A stretch of DNA of 64,000 nt from a virus: the IMG/VR virus record IMGVR_UViG_3300033143_006101, positions 186,001-250,000 of that record. One strand, given 5' to 3'. The notes beneath the pieces are model-generated. The model worked only from the letters and a program-made list of their open reading frames with translations, searched no databases and was not told the DNA's origin. Of the stretch, positions 38,003 to 46,636 are shown one piece after another. The first letter of the stretch is position 1. Each line of letters begins with the position of its first letter. Position numbers and translations under genes: made by a program.

Positions 38003-38038
38003 CCTTAAATTTTTTAAAAATCTTTCTAATATTTTAAT
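38003..38038 (+). promoter_or_regulatory. Phage-specific promoter motif, copy 2
   Basis: CCTTAAA (38003-38009), 15 nt, TCTAATATTTTAAT (38025-38038), ~26 nt before the start of the 38064 gene. Preceded by AACTTTTTTTG, which also precedes copy 3. Confidence 0.65.
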
Positions 38039-38063
38039 ACTATGTGCAAATAGGGGTATGCTA

Positions 38064-38576
38064 ATGTTAAACAATAAAATTATTGATGCTTATGCTAAAG
38101 ATTTTTGGAAGTTTGCTAGTACAACTAAAGGTACACATCAAATAGAAGATATTTTTTTTGAGTGGGCAAAAGAAGCTAACATAACGTTTGCTGAATTTGA
38201 AATAGTTTGGGGAAAAGTAAATGCTGATGCATATCAAGCTTTTGGTATGAAAGAAGCATATAATAAACAACAATTATTACAAGATCTTATTCAAAATTAT
38301 AATAAATATTTATTTGGAATAGGAAAAGAAGAAGACATAAGTGCACCTCCTATCATTGAAGAAGAACAACTTCCAGAAGAACCAATTGAAGAAGACAAAC
38401 CAGAAATGTCTATGGACGAAGATGAATTAAGATCAGACGTTGGAGAATCAATACCAGAAACTTCTCCCGGTGCCGATGAAGGTATTGGAAGAAGACCAAA
38501 AATGGTAACTAGTCCAGCAGAAGCTGGAGAAGAAAATTTAGTTGGCTCACTTAAAGTAAACTTTGACGAACGTTAA
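38064..38576 (+). CDS. Hypothetical protein, 170 aa, sharing a domain with the 35312 gene
   Basis: ATG 38064 follows AGGGGT by 6-7 nt and lies just downstream of the promoter motif; an earlier in-frame start at 37992 would lie upstream of that motif. N-terminal 60 residues (AKDFWKFASTTKGTHQI...FFEWAKE...IVWGKVNADAY) match the 35312 protein's DFWKYA...QI...W...IWNRV block. C-terminal half acidic and disordered. Function unknown. Confidence 0.65.
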   Translation: MLNNKIIDAYAKDFWKFASTTKGTHQIEDIFFEWAKEANITFAEFEIVWGKVNADAYQAFGMKEAYNKQQLLQDLIQNYNKYLFGIGKEEDISAPPIIEEEQLPEEPIEEDKPEMSMDEDELRSDVGESIPETSPGADEGIGRRPKMVTSPAEAGEENLVGSLKVNFDER

Positions 38577-38626
38577 TTAATACACCGTTATTACTACCTA
38601 CCTTATTAACTTTTTGAGCTCGATAT

Positions 38627-38660
38627 CCTTAAATTTTTGAGTGCGTTTTCTATATTTTAA
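38627..38660 (+). promoter_or_regulatory. Phage-specific promoter motif, copy 3
   Basis: CCTTAAA (38627-38633), 15 nt, TCTATATTTTAA (38649-38660), ~25 nt before the start of the scaffold-like gene. The upstream AACTTTTTG element is shared with copy 2. Confidence 0.65.
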
Positions 38661-38684
38661 TCAGATTAAAATATGGGGAGAGCT

Positions 38685-40997
38685 ATGCCTGATCCGTTAG
38701 ATACAGCTAGTACATTTCAGGAAATGCCTTCGTTACATGGAGAAGGTAGTCAAACACCACCTGATCCATCAAAAGCTACTGGAGCACCAACTCCTATTGG
38801 TTCGGGTAAACCAATAACACCAGCAGGAAAACCTGGAGCACCACCTATGGGTGGAGCACCTGGTGGAGCGGGGATGCTCGGAGCAAAACCTGGGGCACCA
38901 AAACCTCCTGCAATATCTCCCGAAGAACAACTCAACTATGATTCACTTGATACGTTGAGGCAAGATATAACTAGATTAATGAGAAATGATGAGATTGAAG
39001 ATCTTGATTCATTAGTTGATAGATTACTAAATGAAGATTGGAGAGTTGAGAGAATAACAGACTTAATGGATTTTCGCAACTTTTCTACAGTTCAGGAATT
39101 ATTTCAAGATGCCTTAAGTAAAAGCTATAAAGAAGAAGAGGAGAAGAAGAAACAAATGGGAGCACCACCACCCGCAGGTGGAACACCTCCTGGTGGAATG
39201 GGGGGCATTCCCATTGAACCTCCTAAAAAACCGGATAATGATCTAACGGGGCAAAACATGCCAAAACCGGAAGCGAATACAAAAGGAATTATAAAAGAAG
39301 GTGTAGATCCTTTAGAAGCAAGTACTAAAAATCTAAATGTGAGGAGTGGACTTATGAAAAAAGTACTACTGAAAGATGGTACTCTTGTAGTCAAGGAAGC
39401 AGCTTCTGCTTCTGAAGTAATTGAGGGTATCTCATCAGCAAGACGTAGAGTAGAAGCACTTATAGACGATTATAAAGATGCTTATTTAAGACATGCCGGA
39501 CTTGAAGCACTTAAGAAAGAAGGCATGGGTCCTTTTGGAGACATGGGACCAGGTGGGCCTCCTGGTGGGCCTGACATAGGCGGTGGTTTAGATCTTGGTG
39601 GACCAGATATGGGTGAACCGGATCTTGGTGGAGTATCGGGGCTTGAAGATATAGTAGGGGCTCTTAAAGATGCTATCCAGAAACTTACCGATTGGCTTTC
39701 AAAAGGTAAAGACACTAAGAAAGACGAGGCTCTTCCTGCAGCTGATGCCGGAGATCTCGAAGATGAAATGGGTAAAGCTAAAGAACCTATGGACAAAGCA
39801 AAAGGTATTTTATCAGGACCTCCAAAGAAGAAAGACGAGGATTCCGAAGATAAAGATAAGGACAAAGATAAGAAAGAAGAAGCCGGAACTGAAGGCGATA
39901 CTAAGCAAGCAGTAGCTGGTGATGCAAAGGGTGAGAATACTCCTGTTGGTTCAGATGCACCAATGAAAGTAACTATGGGAGAAACAAAACCACCTGGAGA
40001 TTCAGGACAAACTAGTAAGGAGAAAACTCAAATGAAAGATGGAGAAGGCGGAGTAAAAAAGGCTGATTTAGACGAAGTTGTAGAAACTGTTGTTGAGCGT
40101 GTTGTTGATGACGCGACTGCACCGACAGAAACTACACCGGATCCTGCACCAGAGACTACTTCTATGGAAGCAGCACCTGAGGGTGGGGAAGGCGATGTAG
40201 CAGAACCTATTACAGCAGCGACTATCGTTGATCAGTTAGAAACACGTTTAGCAGAGCTTAAGAAAGAAGCAAATCTCTATCCATTCAAAGACCTCAACAA
40301 ACAGCAAGTAGATCCTATTAACGCACAGACTGCATCAGATCAAGCATCAACAATTAACACAGAAATATCTGGTGGAAACCATGCAACTAAAGAACCTCAG
40401 CGTGGGGAAACTTTAGCACCTGGTGATATTTCAACAACTAATCCTACAGTTGGACAGGGCAATCCATCAGAAGCACCAAACAGTAAAACTGTTAATGCTC
40501 CTGCGGCAGGCAAAGTTTCTGTTGAAGTAGCTGAGAAGATTCGTCAGTCAAGTGTTGAGAATGAAAGAGCTAAAGCAAAACTTTCTGTTGAGCTTGCATG
40601 CCAGCAGCAACTTAAGGGACTTATTGATAATCCTTTGAGAGTGGCAATGGTTAAGAATATGATTGAAGCAGGAATTGCTGAAGCATCTGCTGAAGCTATC
40701 GCATTCAACTCTTTCTTAGATGGATATGAGGAATCACAAAAACTTGTTATGAAGGAAGCTTTTGAAGAATTCATGACCAAGGATATTGATGAGTTTATTA
40801 AAATAGCGAAAGTTACTAAAGAACATAGAGTAAAAGAAGGCTCCCAAGCGTCTGTAGAGAACGTAGAAGAAGGAACACGAAATAAAACCGCGAGTTTAGA
40901 TTCAGCACCTCTGAGAGGATCTCAACCAAATAAGGGTCGTAAAGAGGATTATAGCAAATATTGGACAGATGTCGCTCGTGAAAGAAGAAATTGGTAA
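38685..40997 (+). CDS. Scaffold-like low-complexity head protein, 770 aa
   Basis: Start at ATG 38685 (GGGGAGAG just upstream); ATG 38673 would fall where the transcript probably begins. Gly/Pro-rich repeats (GAPPMGGAPGGAGM), Asp/Glu/Lys-rich segments (DSEDKDKDKDKKEE) and helical stretches (EELNYDSLDTLRQDI-like, residues ~85-145; LEEFMTKDIDEFIKIAK-like near the end). Placement just before decoration and capsid genes suggests scaffold or internal head protein. Not homologous to anything I can name. Confidence 0.6.
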   Translation: MPDPLDTASTFQEMPSLHGEGSQTPPDPSKATGAPTPIGSGKPITPAGKPGAPPMGGAPGGAGMLGAKPGAPKPPAISPEEQLNYDSLDTLRQDITRLMRNDEIEDLDSLVDRLLNEDWRVERITDLMDFRNFSTVQELFQDALSKSYKEEEEKKKQMGAPPPAGGTPPGGMGGIPIEPPKKPDNDLTGQNMPKPEANTKGIIKEGVDPLEASTKNLNVRSGLMKKVLLKDGTLVVKEAASASEVIEGISSARRRVEALIDDYKDAYLRHAGLEALKKEGMGPFGDMGPGGPPGGPDIGGGLDLGGPDMGEPDLGGVSGLEDIVGALKDAIQKLTDWLSKGKDTKKDEALPAADAGDLEDEMGKAKEPMDKAKGILSGPPKKKDEDSEDKDKDKDKKEEAGTEGDTKQAVAGDAKGENTPVGSDAPMKVTMGETKPPGDSGQTSKEKTQMKDGEGGVKKADLDEVVETVVERVVDDATAPTETTPDPAPETTSMEAAPEGGEGDVAEPITAATIVDQLETRLAELKKEANLYPFKDLNKQQVDPINAQTASDQASTINTEISGGNHATKEPQRGETLAPGDISTTNPTVGQGNPSEAPNSKTVNAPAAGKVSVEVAEKIRQSSVENERAKAKLSVELACQQQLKGLIDNPLRVAMVKNMIEAGIAEASAEAIAFNSFLDGYEESQKLVMKEAFEEFMTKDIDEFIKIAKVTKEHRVKEGSQASVENVEEGTRNKTASLDSAPLRGSQPNKGRKEDYSKYWTDVARERRNW

Positions 40998-41021
40998 TCA
41001 CTTTATTAGGAGGAAATTATT

Positions 41022-41723
41022 ATGAGTACAGACTTAGCACCAATAGGTCGTCGTGGAATAGTTAATTCAGCAAGAAAACTTAGTCAGTTCGCCAAGCCTG
41101 GTTACATGTGGAGAGATGCAAGTGCAGTTTTCCAACAAGGTATGGTAGCTACTAAGGGAAGTGACGGAGAGCTTGAAGTTGCTTCAAGTACAAGCAAGAT
41201 TCTTACAGGTATCTTCAATTGCCATAAGGCAAGTACTTTTAAGAGACCTGTAGTAGAAGAATCAATCACTTTTACAGGAGCATTAAGTGTTATTTCATTA
41301 GCACATCCTAATGTTTCTAAAGTAGTTGTAAACAAAGTATCCGATGGTTCAGCATATACTGTAACAACACATTATACAGTACAGGCTGCTGCAGGTACCA
41401 TTACACATGTTGGTACTATCGGCAACACAGAAACAGTTAATGTTTCTTATCTTTATGAAGATCCAGATCTTGCTGCTCTTGATCAGACTCAAAAATCAAG
41501 AAAAGCATCTATCCTTGCGGATGGTGAGATTGCTCTCAAGATTTATGATACTTCTAAGATCATGACTGATTCAGGCGGATATGACGAAAATGTAAAAGTA
41601 ACTTGTGATGATGACGGATTAGTTACAACAGGTGGTAGTATTCAGCTTGGTTATGTTACTAAGCCACCTACATCTGGAGATCCAGAATTACACATTATGT
41701 TAGATATAGTTTCAACATTCTAA
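41022..41723 (+). CDS. Head decoration-like protein 1, 233 aa
   Basis: AGGAGGAAATTATT before ATG. Beta-rich protein with APIGRRGIVNSARKL near the N-terminus and LGYVTKPPTSGDPELHIML at the C-terminus. The next gene shares both ends (PPVGRHGIVNSVRRI; LGFVTKPPTAGDPELHFQM), so they are tandem paralogues. Immediately upstream of the major capsid gene, fitting outer capsid or decoration proteins. Confidence 0.65.
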   Translation: MSTDLAPIGRRGIVNSARKLSQFAKPGYMWRDASAVFQQGMVATKGSDGELEVASSTSKILTGIFNCHKASTFKRPVVEESITFTGALSVISLAHPNVSKVVVNKVSDGSAYTVTTHYTVQAAAGTITHVGTIGNTETVNVSYLYEDPDLAALDQTQKSRKASILADGEIALKIYDTSKIMTDSGGYDENVKVTCDDDGLVTTGGSIQLGYVTKPPTSGDPELHIMLDIVSTF

Positions 41724-41786
41724 CATGGCTTAAAACGAATTTAATCATCTGTATTTGATGTGTATTGTTTTCGATTTATAGAAATA

Positions 41787-41824
41787 CCTCTTTAAGTACT
41801 AATAACGAAACGATCAGAAAGAGG
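41787..41824 (+). other. 5' leader hairpin of second decoration-like gene
   Basis: CCTCTTT (41787-41793) pairs with AAAGAGG (41818-41824) in the 135-bp gap between the two paralogues. A weak promoter-like CTTAAA-N15-TGTATTTGA lies at 41729. May set expression of the second copy. Confidence 0.35.
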
Positions 41825-41858
41825 ATTACTAACTAAGGAGTAAAAGGAGACATAAACA

Positions 41859-42554
41859 GTGAGCAATGTAATAATGCCACCAGTAGGGAGACATGGAATT
41901 GTTAACTCTGTTCGCAGAATAACAGGAAATGTAGTTCCAGGCTGGAGGGCAGTTGACCCAGAGTCCCAGTTTATAGCTGGTTACATAGCTGCACTTAACG
42001 ATCAAGGAAAAGTTACGGTGGCAGATGCCGATAGCGAAAATCTTCTCGGCTTATTTAACTGCCACAAAACTTTAAACTTTTATGTTCCTGTTGAGGGAGA
42101 AGAAGGAACTTTTACAGGAGTAGGATCCTACATAGCAATTACTAACGCTTATATTAAAGAAAATTATGAGCGAGTACTAAGTGCCGATAGGGAAACACTT
42201 TATGTAAGGGATACTGATTATACCATGAATTACACGAATGGTTTAATCACTCATACTTCAACAGGAAGCATTGGGTCTACAGATACAATTCTACTTAATT
42301 ATACGTATCGAGATCCCAATGTTAGTGGACTTGATCAAACGCTATCTGGTTTTTGTTCTATTATAGAAGGAGACGGTGAAGTTGCCACTCTAGTTTATGA
42401 CACCAGTGCTGCTTGGCGAGTAAATGTGGATTTAAGAGTAGGTGTAGATGGAATACCCACAACTAGTGGAGAAGGTAAGAAACTTGGATTTGTTACTAAA
42501 CCTCCCACAGCTGGGGATCCGGAACTACACTTTCAAATGAGACTTACTACGTAA
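41859..42554 (+). CDS. Head decoration-like protein 2, 231 aa
   Basis: GTG start 41859 with AAAAGGAGACATAAACA upstream. Paralogue of the gene at 41022 with the same N- and C-terminal blocks; the middle is diverged (IFNCHK/LFNCHK conserved). Two variants may occupy different capsid positions. Confidence 0.65.
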   Translation: MSNVIMPPVGRHGIVNSVRRITGNVVPGWRAVDPESQFIAGYIAALNDQGKVTVADADSENLLGLFNCHKTLNFYVPVEGEEGTFTGVGSYIAITNAYIKENYERVLSADRETLYVRDTDYTMNYTNGLITHTSTGSIGSTDTILLNYTYRDPNVSGLDQTLSGFCSIIEGDGEVATLVYDTSAAWRVNVDLRVGVDGIPTTSGEGKKLGFVTKPPTAGDPELHFQMRLTT

Positions 42555-42578
42555 AATTTTAAAGAGGAGAATGCAATT

Positions 42579-43742
42579 ATGTGGGCAGAAGGAATTGAAA
42601 GAAAGTCCGTGGCAAATGTTACTCCAAGTAAATATGATGAGAGACTTCTTAATCCTAAAGCTTTCGGTGGAATGAATACTGCAGGTAAGCACACTGCTTC
42701 TGCAGAAGACATGTTTAACTCTAAGGGAGAACTTAATGCTTATAGCAAAGAAGACGCTATAAATCAGCAAATGAGATTCGCTCAACTTAGAGCTAATTAC
42801 CAAAGACCTGGAAAACAAGCCCAGTCTTACTTCACACCAGAAGAAAGACAAAGAATAGTTGAATCCGTTTTTGCTGCTGATGAGCAGGAAAGACTTAGAT
42901 TCGGTGCGGAGATGATCCCATTGATTCTTGACAGATTGGACTATGAAGGTTTTATTCGTCAGGTTTTTAGAACCCATCAACTTGCACAAGGACAGATTAA
43001 CTCCTATGAAAAGGACGTTAATGTTACTGCTCTTGTAATACATGAAGATGGTCAGACAATCGAAAGCGTAGTTAAAGGTAATAGAATTTTCCCACCAGAA
43101 TTCTTAGTAACAGCAATGCCAAAAATTACTATCTCTGAAATCGCAACACGTCAATACGACATAGTAGATAGAACACATGACAAGACTACTTTCCAAATCA
43201 TGCTAACTGAGGACAGAAATGGTCTTAGAGAATTGTATCAGTCAGCTACATTAGAGAACTCACTAATTAACGTGACTTCAACAATTAGCAAGAGTGTTCT
43301 TGAAACACTACAATACGAAGTCGAAAGACACAGATTGCTCGTTGATAAGTTTATTATGAACAGAGCTGAACTTGGTGACTTGAAGAAAAATATTAACGCA
43401 ATTGATTACGATCCAATCACATCTCGTGACCTGTTATTAACAGGTATATTTGGATCAATCTGGGGAGTTAACATCTATGTAACAGCTGGTGTTGACGAAG
43501 CAGGTATTGAAAACGTATCTGTACCAGAAGGAATGATCTTCGCAGTAACAGAAGGAAGATATTTAGGAGCAATGCCTATTAGGGTTGACCTTACTGTACT
43601 TCCTGCAGATCAATTCATTTTTGGAGCACCTCAATATGGTTGGTTGTTCGTTGAGCAAATTTCTCAAGTTGTTGTTAATCCAAGATCTGTAGCGTGTGCC
43701 GTTAAGAGCAGTGCGACCGTGCCTCAGTGGATGAGTGCATAG
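42579..43742 (+). CDS. Major capsid protein
   Basis: 387 aa behind AGAGGAGAATGCAATT. HK97-fold-type layout inferred from position and composition: helical N-arm, RFGAEMIPLILDRLDYEGF (~108-125), a long helix SKSVLETLQYEVERHRLLVDK (~238-257), VPEGMIFAVTEGRYLG and a C-terminal beta part IRVDLTVLPADQFIFG. Followed by a strong terminator, as expected for the most expressed gene. Two further genes in this window (53775, 57631) are relatives. Confidence 0.75.
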   Translation: MWAEGIERKSVANVTPSKYDERLLNPKAFGGMNTAGKHTASAEDMFNSKGELNAYSKEDAINQQMRFAQLRANYQRPGKQAQSYFTPEERQRIVESVFAADEQERLRFGAEMIPLILDRLDYEGFIRQVFRTHQLAQGQINSYEKDVNVTALVIHEDGQTIESVVKGNRIFPPEFLVTAMPKITISEIATRQYDIVDRTHDKTTFQIMLTEDRNGLRELYQSATLENSLINVTSTISKSVLETLQYEVERHRLLVDKFIMNRAELGDLKKNINAIDYDPITSRDLLLTGIFGSIWGVNIYVTAGVDEAGIENVSVPEGMIFAVTEGRYLGAMPIRVDLTVLPADQFIFGAPQYGWLFVEQISQVVVNPRSVACAVKSSATVPQWMSA

Positions 43743-43775
43743 CCAATATCTGACCAGTAATTAAATTTGTAAAAT

Positions 43776-43807
43776 AAAACATCCTCTCAAATAGAGAGGA
43801 TGTTTTT
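43776..43807 (+). terminator. Rho-independent terminator after the capsid gene
   Basis: AAAACATCCTCTC - AAATA - GAGAGGATGTTTT, a perfect 13-bp stem followed by T's. Ends the head transcription unit. Confidence 0.9.
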
Positions 43808-43888
43808 AGTTAGATGTTATAAAAATACAAAGAAGTGCGAAAAATAAAAATTCTTGACAATGACATATAATAAATATTAAAAAGTATA

Positions 43889-44857
43889 ATGAAAAAATTA
43901 ACTATAGAACATATGCATAATATTGCTAAAGAAAGAAAAGGCGAATGCTTAACCAAAATATATAAAAATAATAAAGAAAAAATGATCTGGAAATGTGAGG
44001 TTGGGCATATATGGAAAGCTATATTTTTAAGCATACAAAAAGGAACTTGGTGTCCTAAATGTTATGGAAGAGGTATATATTCTTTTGACGCACATTTTTT
44101 TGATAAAATTAATACAGAAGCAAAAGCTTACTTTTTTGGTTTTTTATTGGCAGATGGATATAACCCAGAAAAAAGAAATGATATAATTTTACAACTTGAT
44201 AAAAAAGATATAGAAATTCTTTATCAATTTAAGAAGATAATTAAATCAACATATCCTATTTATCAATATAATTATCTCCATAAAAAAGGGGGATGCCCTT
44301 GTGTTTTTAGAGTTAACAGTCATTATATGAGTAAAGTACTTTTTAATCATGGAATGGTTCATAACAAAACAGAAAGTTTAGATTTTCCTATATGTATTCC
44401 TGATCATTTATTACATCATTTTATTAGAGGTTTTTTTGATGGAGATGGTTCCTTTAAAAAAGATAAAAATAGTTTAAATTTTGTTATCTGTGGAACTATA
44501 AATGTTTTATCAAAATTACGAAACATATTAATCAAAAAATGTTTTCTTAAAAGACATAATAAATTATATTTTCCAAAAAAAATGCCTTCATATTTTAGAA
44601 CTTTATCATATTCGGGTAATGATGCTTTGCGAATAAGAGATTATATGTATAATAAAGCTACATTATACTTATTAAGAAAATATAATATTGCTTTTTCATA
44701 TGACTATAAATATAGAGGAAAAGAAGTAGTAGAAATGAATAAAGAAAAAATTAAGCAATTATATTTAAAAGGAAAAAAAATATATGAAATAGCTAAGATA
44801 ATAAAATGTGATCGACATCTTATAAGCCCAATATTAAAAAATTTAAGAATTCATTAA
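43889..44857 (+). CDS. Free-standing LAGLIDADG homing endonuclease
   Basis: 322 aa. N-terminal zinc-binding module (IWKCEVGHIWKA...TWCPKC), then two LAGLIDADG helices, FFGFLLADGY and IRGFFDGDGSF, both with the catalytic Asp; C-terminal HTH (IYEIAKIIKCDRHLISPI). More AT-rich than neighbours, as usual for homing genes. Sits directly behind the capsid gene, a conserved target typical of such intronless endonucleases. Confidence 0.9.
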   Translation: MKKLTIEHMHNIAKERKGECLTKIYKNNKEKMIWKCEVGHIWKAIFLSIQKGTWCPKCYGRGIYSFDAHFFDKINTEAKAYFFGFLLADGYNPEKRNDIILQLDKKDIEILYQFKKIIKSTYPIYQYNYLHKKGGCPCVFRVNSHYMSKVLFNHGMVHNKTESLDFPICIPDHLLHHFIRGFFDGDGSFKKDKNSLNFVICGTINVLSKLRNILIKKCFLKRHNKLYFPKKMPSYFRTLSYSGNDALRIRDYMYNKATLYLLRKYNIAFSYDYKYRGKEVVEMNKEKIKQLYLKGKKIYEIAKIIKCDRHLISPILKNLRIH

Positions 44858-44863
44858 AAAATT

Positions 44864-44892
44864 TTGACTTTGCCTATAGAAATGTGTATATT
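44864..44892 (+). promoter_or_regulatory. Sigma-70-type promoter
   Basis: TTGACT (44864-44869), 17-nt spacer, TATATT (44887-44892), 28 nt before the DUF5662 gene. Near-consensus for the host vegetative sigma factor and clear contrast to the CCTTAAA motif. Confidence 0.65.
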
Positions 44893-44920
44893 CCTCTAAT
44901 TTTCTAAAAGGAGGTAAATT

Positions 44921-45403
44921 ATGACAACAGAAGTTAAGAACCAAGAAGATGTGGATTGTTTTAATAGTACTGCAAAACATATCGAGTTTGTCAAACGTTA
45001 CATGCAGAAAGTTTTATCGCTCCTACAACAACGGGCAGGGGCACATGATAAATCTAAATTAAAAGAACCGGAATTTGAGTTATTTGCTAAATACACACCT
45101 GAATTAGCTGGCTTAACATATGGTTCAGATGAATACAAAGAATGCATATCTAAATTAGCTCCTGCTTTAGAACATCACTATGCTAAAAATAGGCATCATC
45201 CGGAACACTTTAAAAACGGCATTCGAGACATGAATTTAATAGATATAATAGAAATGTTTGTTGATTGGTATTGTGCGGCAATGAGACACAATAATGGAAA
45301 TATTAGAAGAAGTATAGAATACAACCAGGAAAGATTTGATTTTTCAGATGATATTACTAAGATTTTTTATAATACCATCGAAATTTTGGACATTTCTAAT
45401 TAA
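44921..45403 (+). CDS. DUF5662 family protein
   Basis: 160 aa behind AAAAGGAGGTAAATT. Recognisable DUF5662 core: AHDKSKLKEPE, LEHHYAKNRHHPEHF, NLIDIIEMFVDWYCAA and a C-terminal SIEYNQERF. The clustered His/Asp residues resemble HD-type hydrolases, so a metal-dependent phosphohydrolase is conceivable. Common in Firmicute phages; function unknown. Confidence 0.8.
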   Translation: MTTEVKNQEDVDCFNSTAKHIEFVKRYMQKVLSLLQQRAGAHDKSKLKEPEFELFAKYTPELAGLTYGSDEYKECISKLAPALEHHYAKNRHHPEHFKNGIRDMNLIDIIEMFVDWYCAAMRHNNGNIRRSIEYNQERFDFSDDITKIFYNTIEILDISN

Positions 45404-45423
45404 ATTAGAAAAATTTTTGTAAA

Positions 45424-45492
45424 ATAATCTGTGTTTCGGCTTTATATAGATAAGGGCTATAACAATAGTTTATAGGTCGGAACACAGATTAT
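45424..45492 (+). other. Structured leader before the sigma-like gene
   Basis: ATAATCTGTGTT (45424-45435) pairs with AACACAGATTAT (45481-45492), 12 perfect bp, enclosing CTATAA...TTATAG near 45457-45475. No U-tail follows, so it is not a normal terminator; it may control the 45532 gene 40 nt downstream. Confidence 0.5.
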
Positions 45493-45531
45493 ACTAAATA
45501 AATAAATATATAGAGACTTTGGAGTTATACA

Positions 45532-46383
45532 ATGAACGACGTTTTCCTATTACAAAATAGGTGGAAAGTACAAAATATTGTACATAACTGTAAACATAAA
45601 AAACACAAGAAATTGATTATGGATAGTTTTTTACTTTCTCGAATAACACGAAGAACTGAAGAACAAACTAAATTATTACATATTAATATAAAAAAACTGG
45701 TGGAATTAAATAAGAAGAAGGATTGTAGCTTTTCTAGAGATACTATGTGTTTACTATTTCTTCCTTTAATAATAAAAATAACTACAGAATTATATTACAA
45801 ATATTGTAGAAAACATTATCTCAGAATAATGTATAAAGATATATTTCAAGAAGGGTTCGTTATATTTTTAAAATTATTAGACAAGTATGATAATAGAAAA
45901 TCCGCTTTTCCTTATTATATAAAAATAATGTTAAAATTCCATTTAAAATATTATGTATTGGAGGTTATTAAATATATTAAGATGACATCTACCAGAATGG
46001 TGGCCAATTCTCTGGCTGTGGATAGGAGTTGTGCATCTGAACATAAAGTAGTGTTAAATGTATTGGTAAGTATACTTTATCAAGATATCATAGATATAAT
46101 CAAAATAATTAGAGTATCAAGAAATAGAGCACCCAGAACAATTAAAACTGTTTGTGATGAATTACTTCTTGGTCCTAATACAATACAGGGAGTAGCCACG
46201 AAATTAGGACTAACATATCATTCGATATATCAAGTTTATCAAAGAATTCAAGTAAAAGTAGCAGAAATGATTAATAATAATAAATATGCTACTTGTCATG
46301 TGGATATTAATATTGCTTCTGCTACAGTATCAGGAAGTAACACTTATAATTTTACTGTACGTAATAGAAAATTCAATGAATAA
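45532..46383 (+). CDS. RNA polymerase sigma factor-like protein
   Basis: 283 aa. Region 2-like block at ~103-140: YKDIFQEGFVIFLKLLDKYD then FPYYIKIMLKFHLKYY, following the D..QEG...L...YD...F..Y pattern of sigma factors. Region 4-like HTH at ~220-250: IQGVATKLGLTYHSIYQVYQ. Long, diverged linker between. Probably directs host RNA polymerase to phage promoters; the CCTTAAA-N15-TCTAAT motif is the candidate target. No clear region 1 or 3. Confidence 0.7.
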   Translation: MNDVFLLQNRWKVQNIVHNCKHKKHKKLIMDSFLLSRITRRTEEQTKLLHINIKKLVELNKKKDCSFSRDTMCLLFLPLIIKITTELYYKYCRKHYLRIMYKDIFQEGFVIFLKLLDKYDNRKSAFPYYIKIMLKFHLKYYVLEVIKYIKMTSTRMVANSLAVDRSCASEHKVVLNVLVSILYQDIIDIIKIIRVSRNRAPRTIKTVCDELLLGPNTIQGVATKLGLTYHSIYQVYQRIQVKVAEMINNNKYATCHVDINIASATVSGSNTYNFTVRNRKFNE

Positions 46384-46394
46384 GGAGAAAAAAT

Positions 46395-46619
46395 ATGCTA
46401 GACTTAGGAGGACAAGTATTATTAGATGTATCAGAGATTATTTGGGTAGAAAAGGTTGAGGGCTCTATGGCACTAAAACTATCCTTCCGAACAGGGAAAG
46501 AACAATTTATTGAATATGATACTGAAGCAGAAATGCATACAGATTATATGATGATAAAAAGAGCTAAAGAAAGACTAACAGAGGAAATAATTAATAAAGA
46601 TATAGAAAGAGAAATTTAA
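46395..46619 (+). CDS. Hypothetical protein, 74 aa
   Basis: AAGGAGAAAAAAT before ATG. Beta-rich (VSEIIWVEKVEGSMALKLSF) with a helical tail; PH/LytTR-like strand pattern but no family recognised. Confidence 0.6.
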   Translation: MLDLGGQVLLDVSEIIWVEKVEGSMALKLSFRTGKEQFIEYDTEAEMHTDYMMIKRAKERLTEEIINKDIEREI

Positions 46620-46636
46620 ATTAAAGGAGAGATGAT

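Noticed and set aside
42525-43043. 172-aa minus-strand ORF opposite the capsid gene start
   Set aside because: Antisense to a recognised capsid gene, no ribosome site.
43854-43873. TTGACA before the LAGLIDADG gene as a sigma-70 promoter
   Set aside because: The nearest TATAAT is only about 7 nt away instead of 17; no good -10 at normal spacing.
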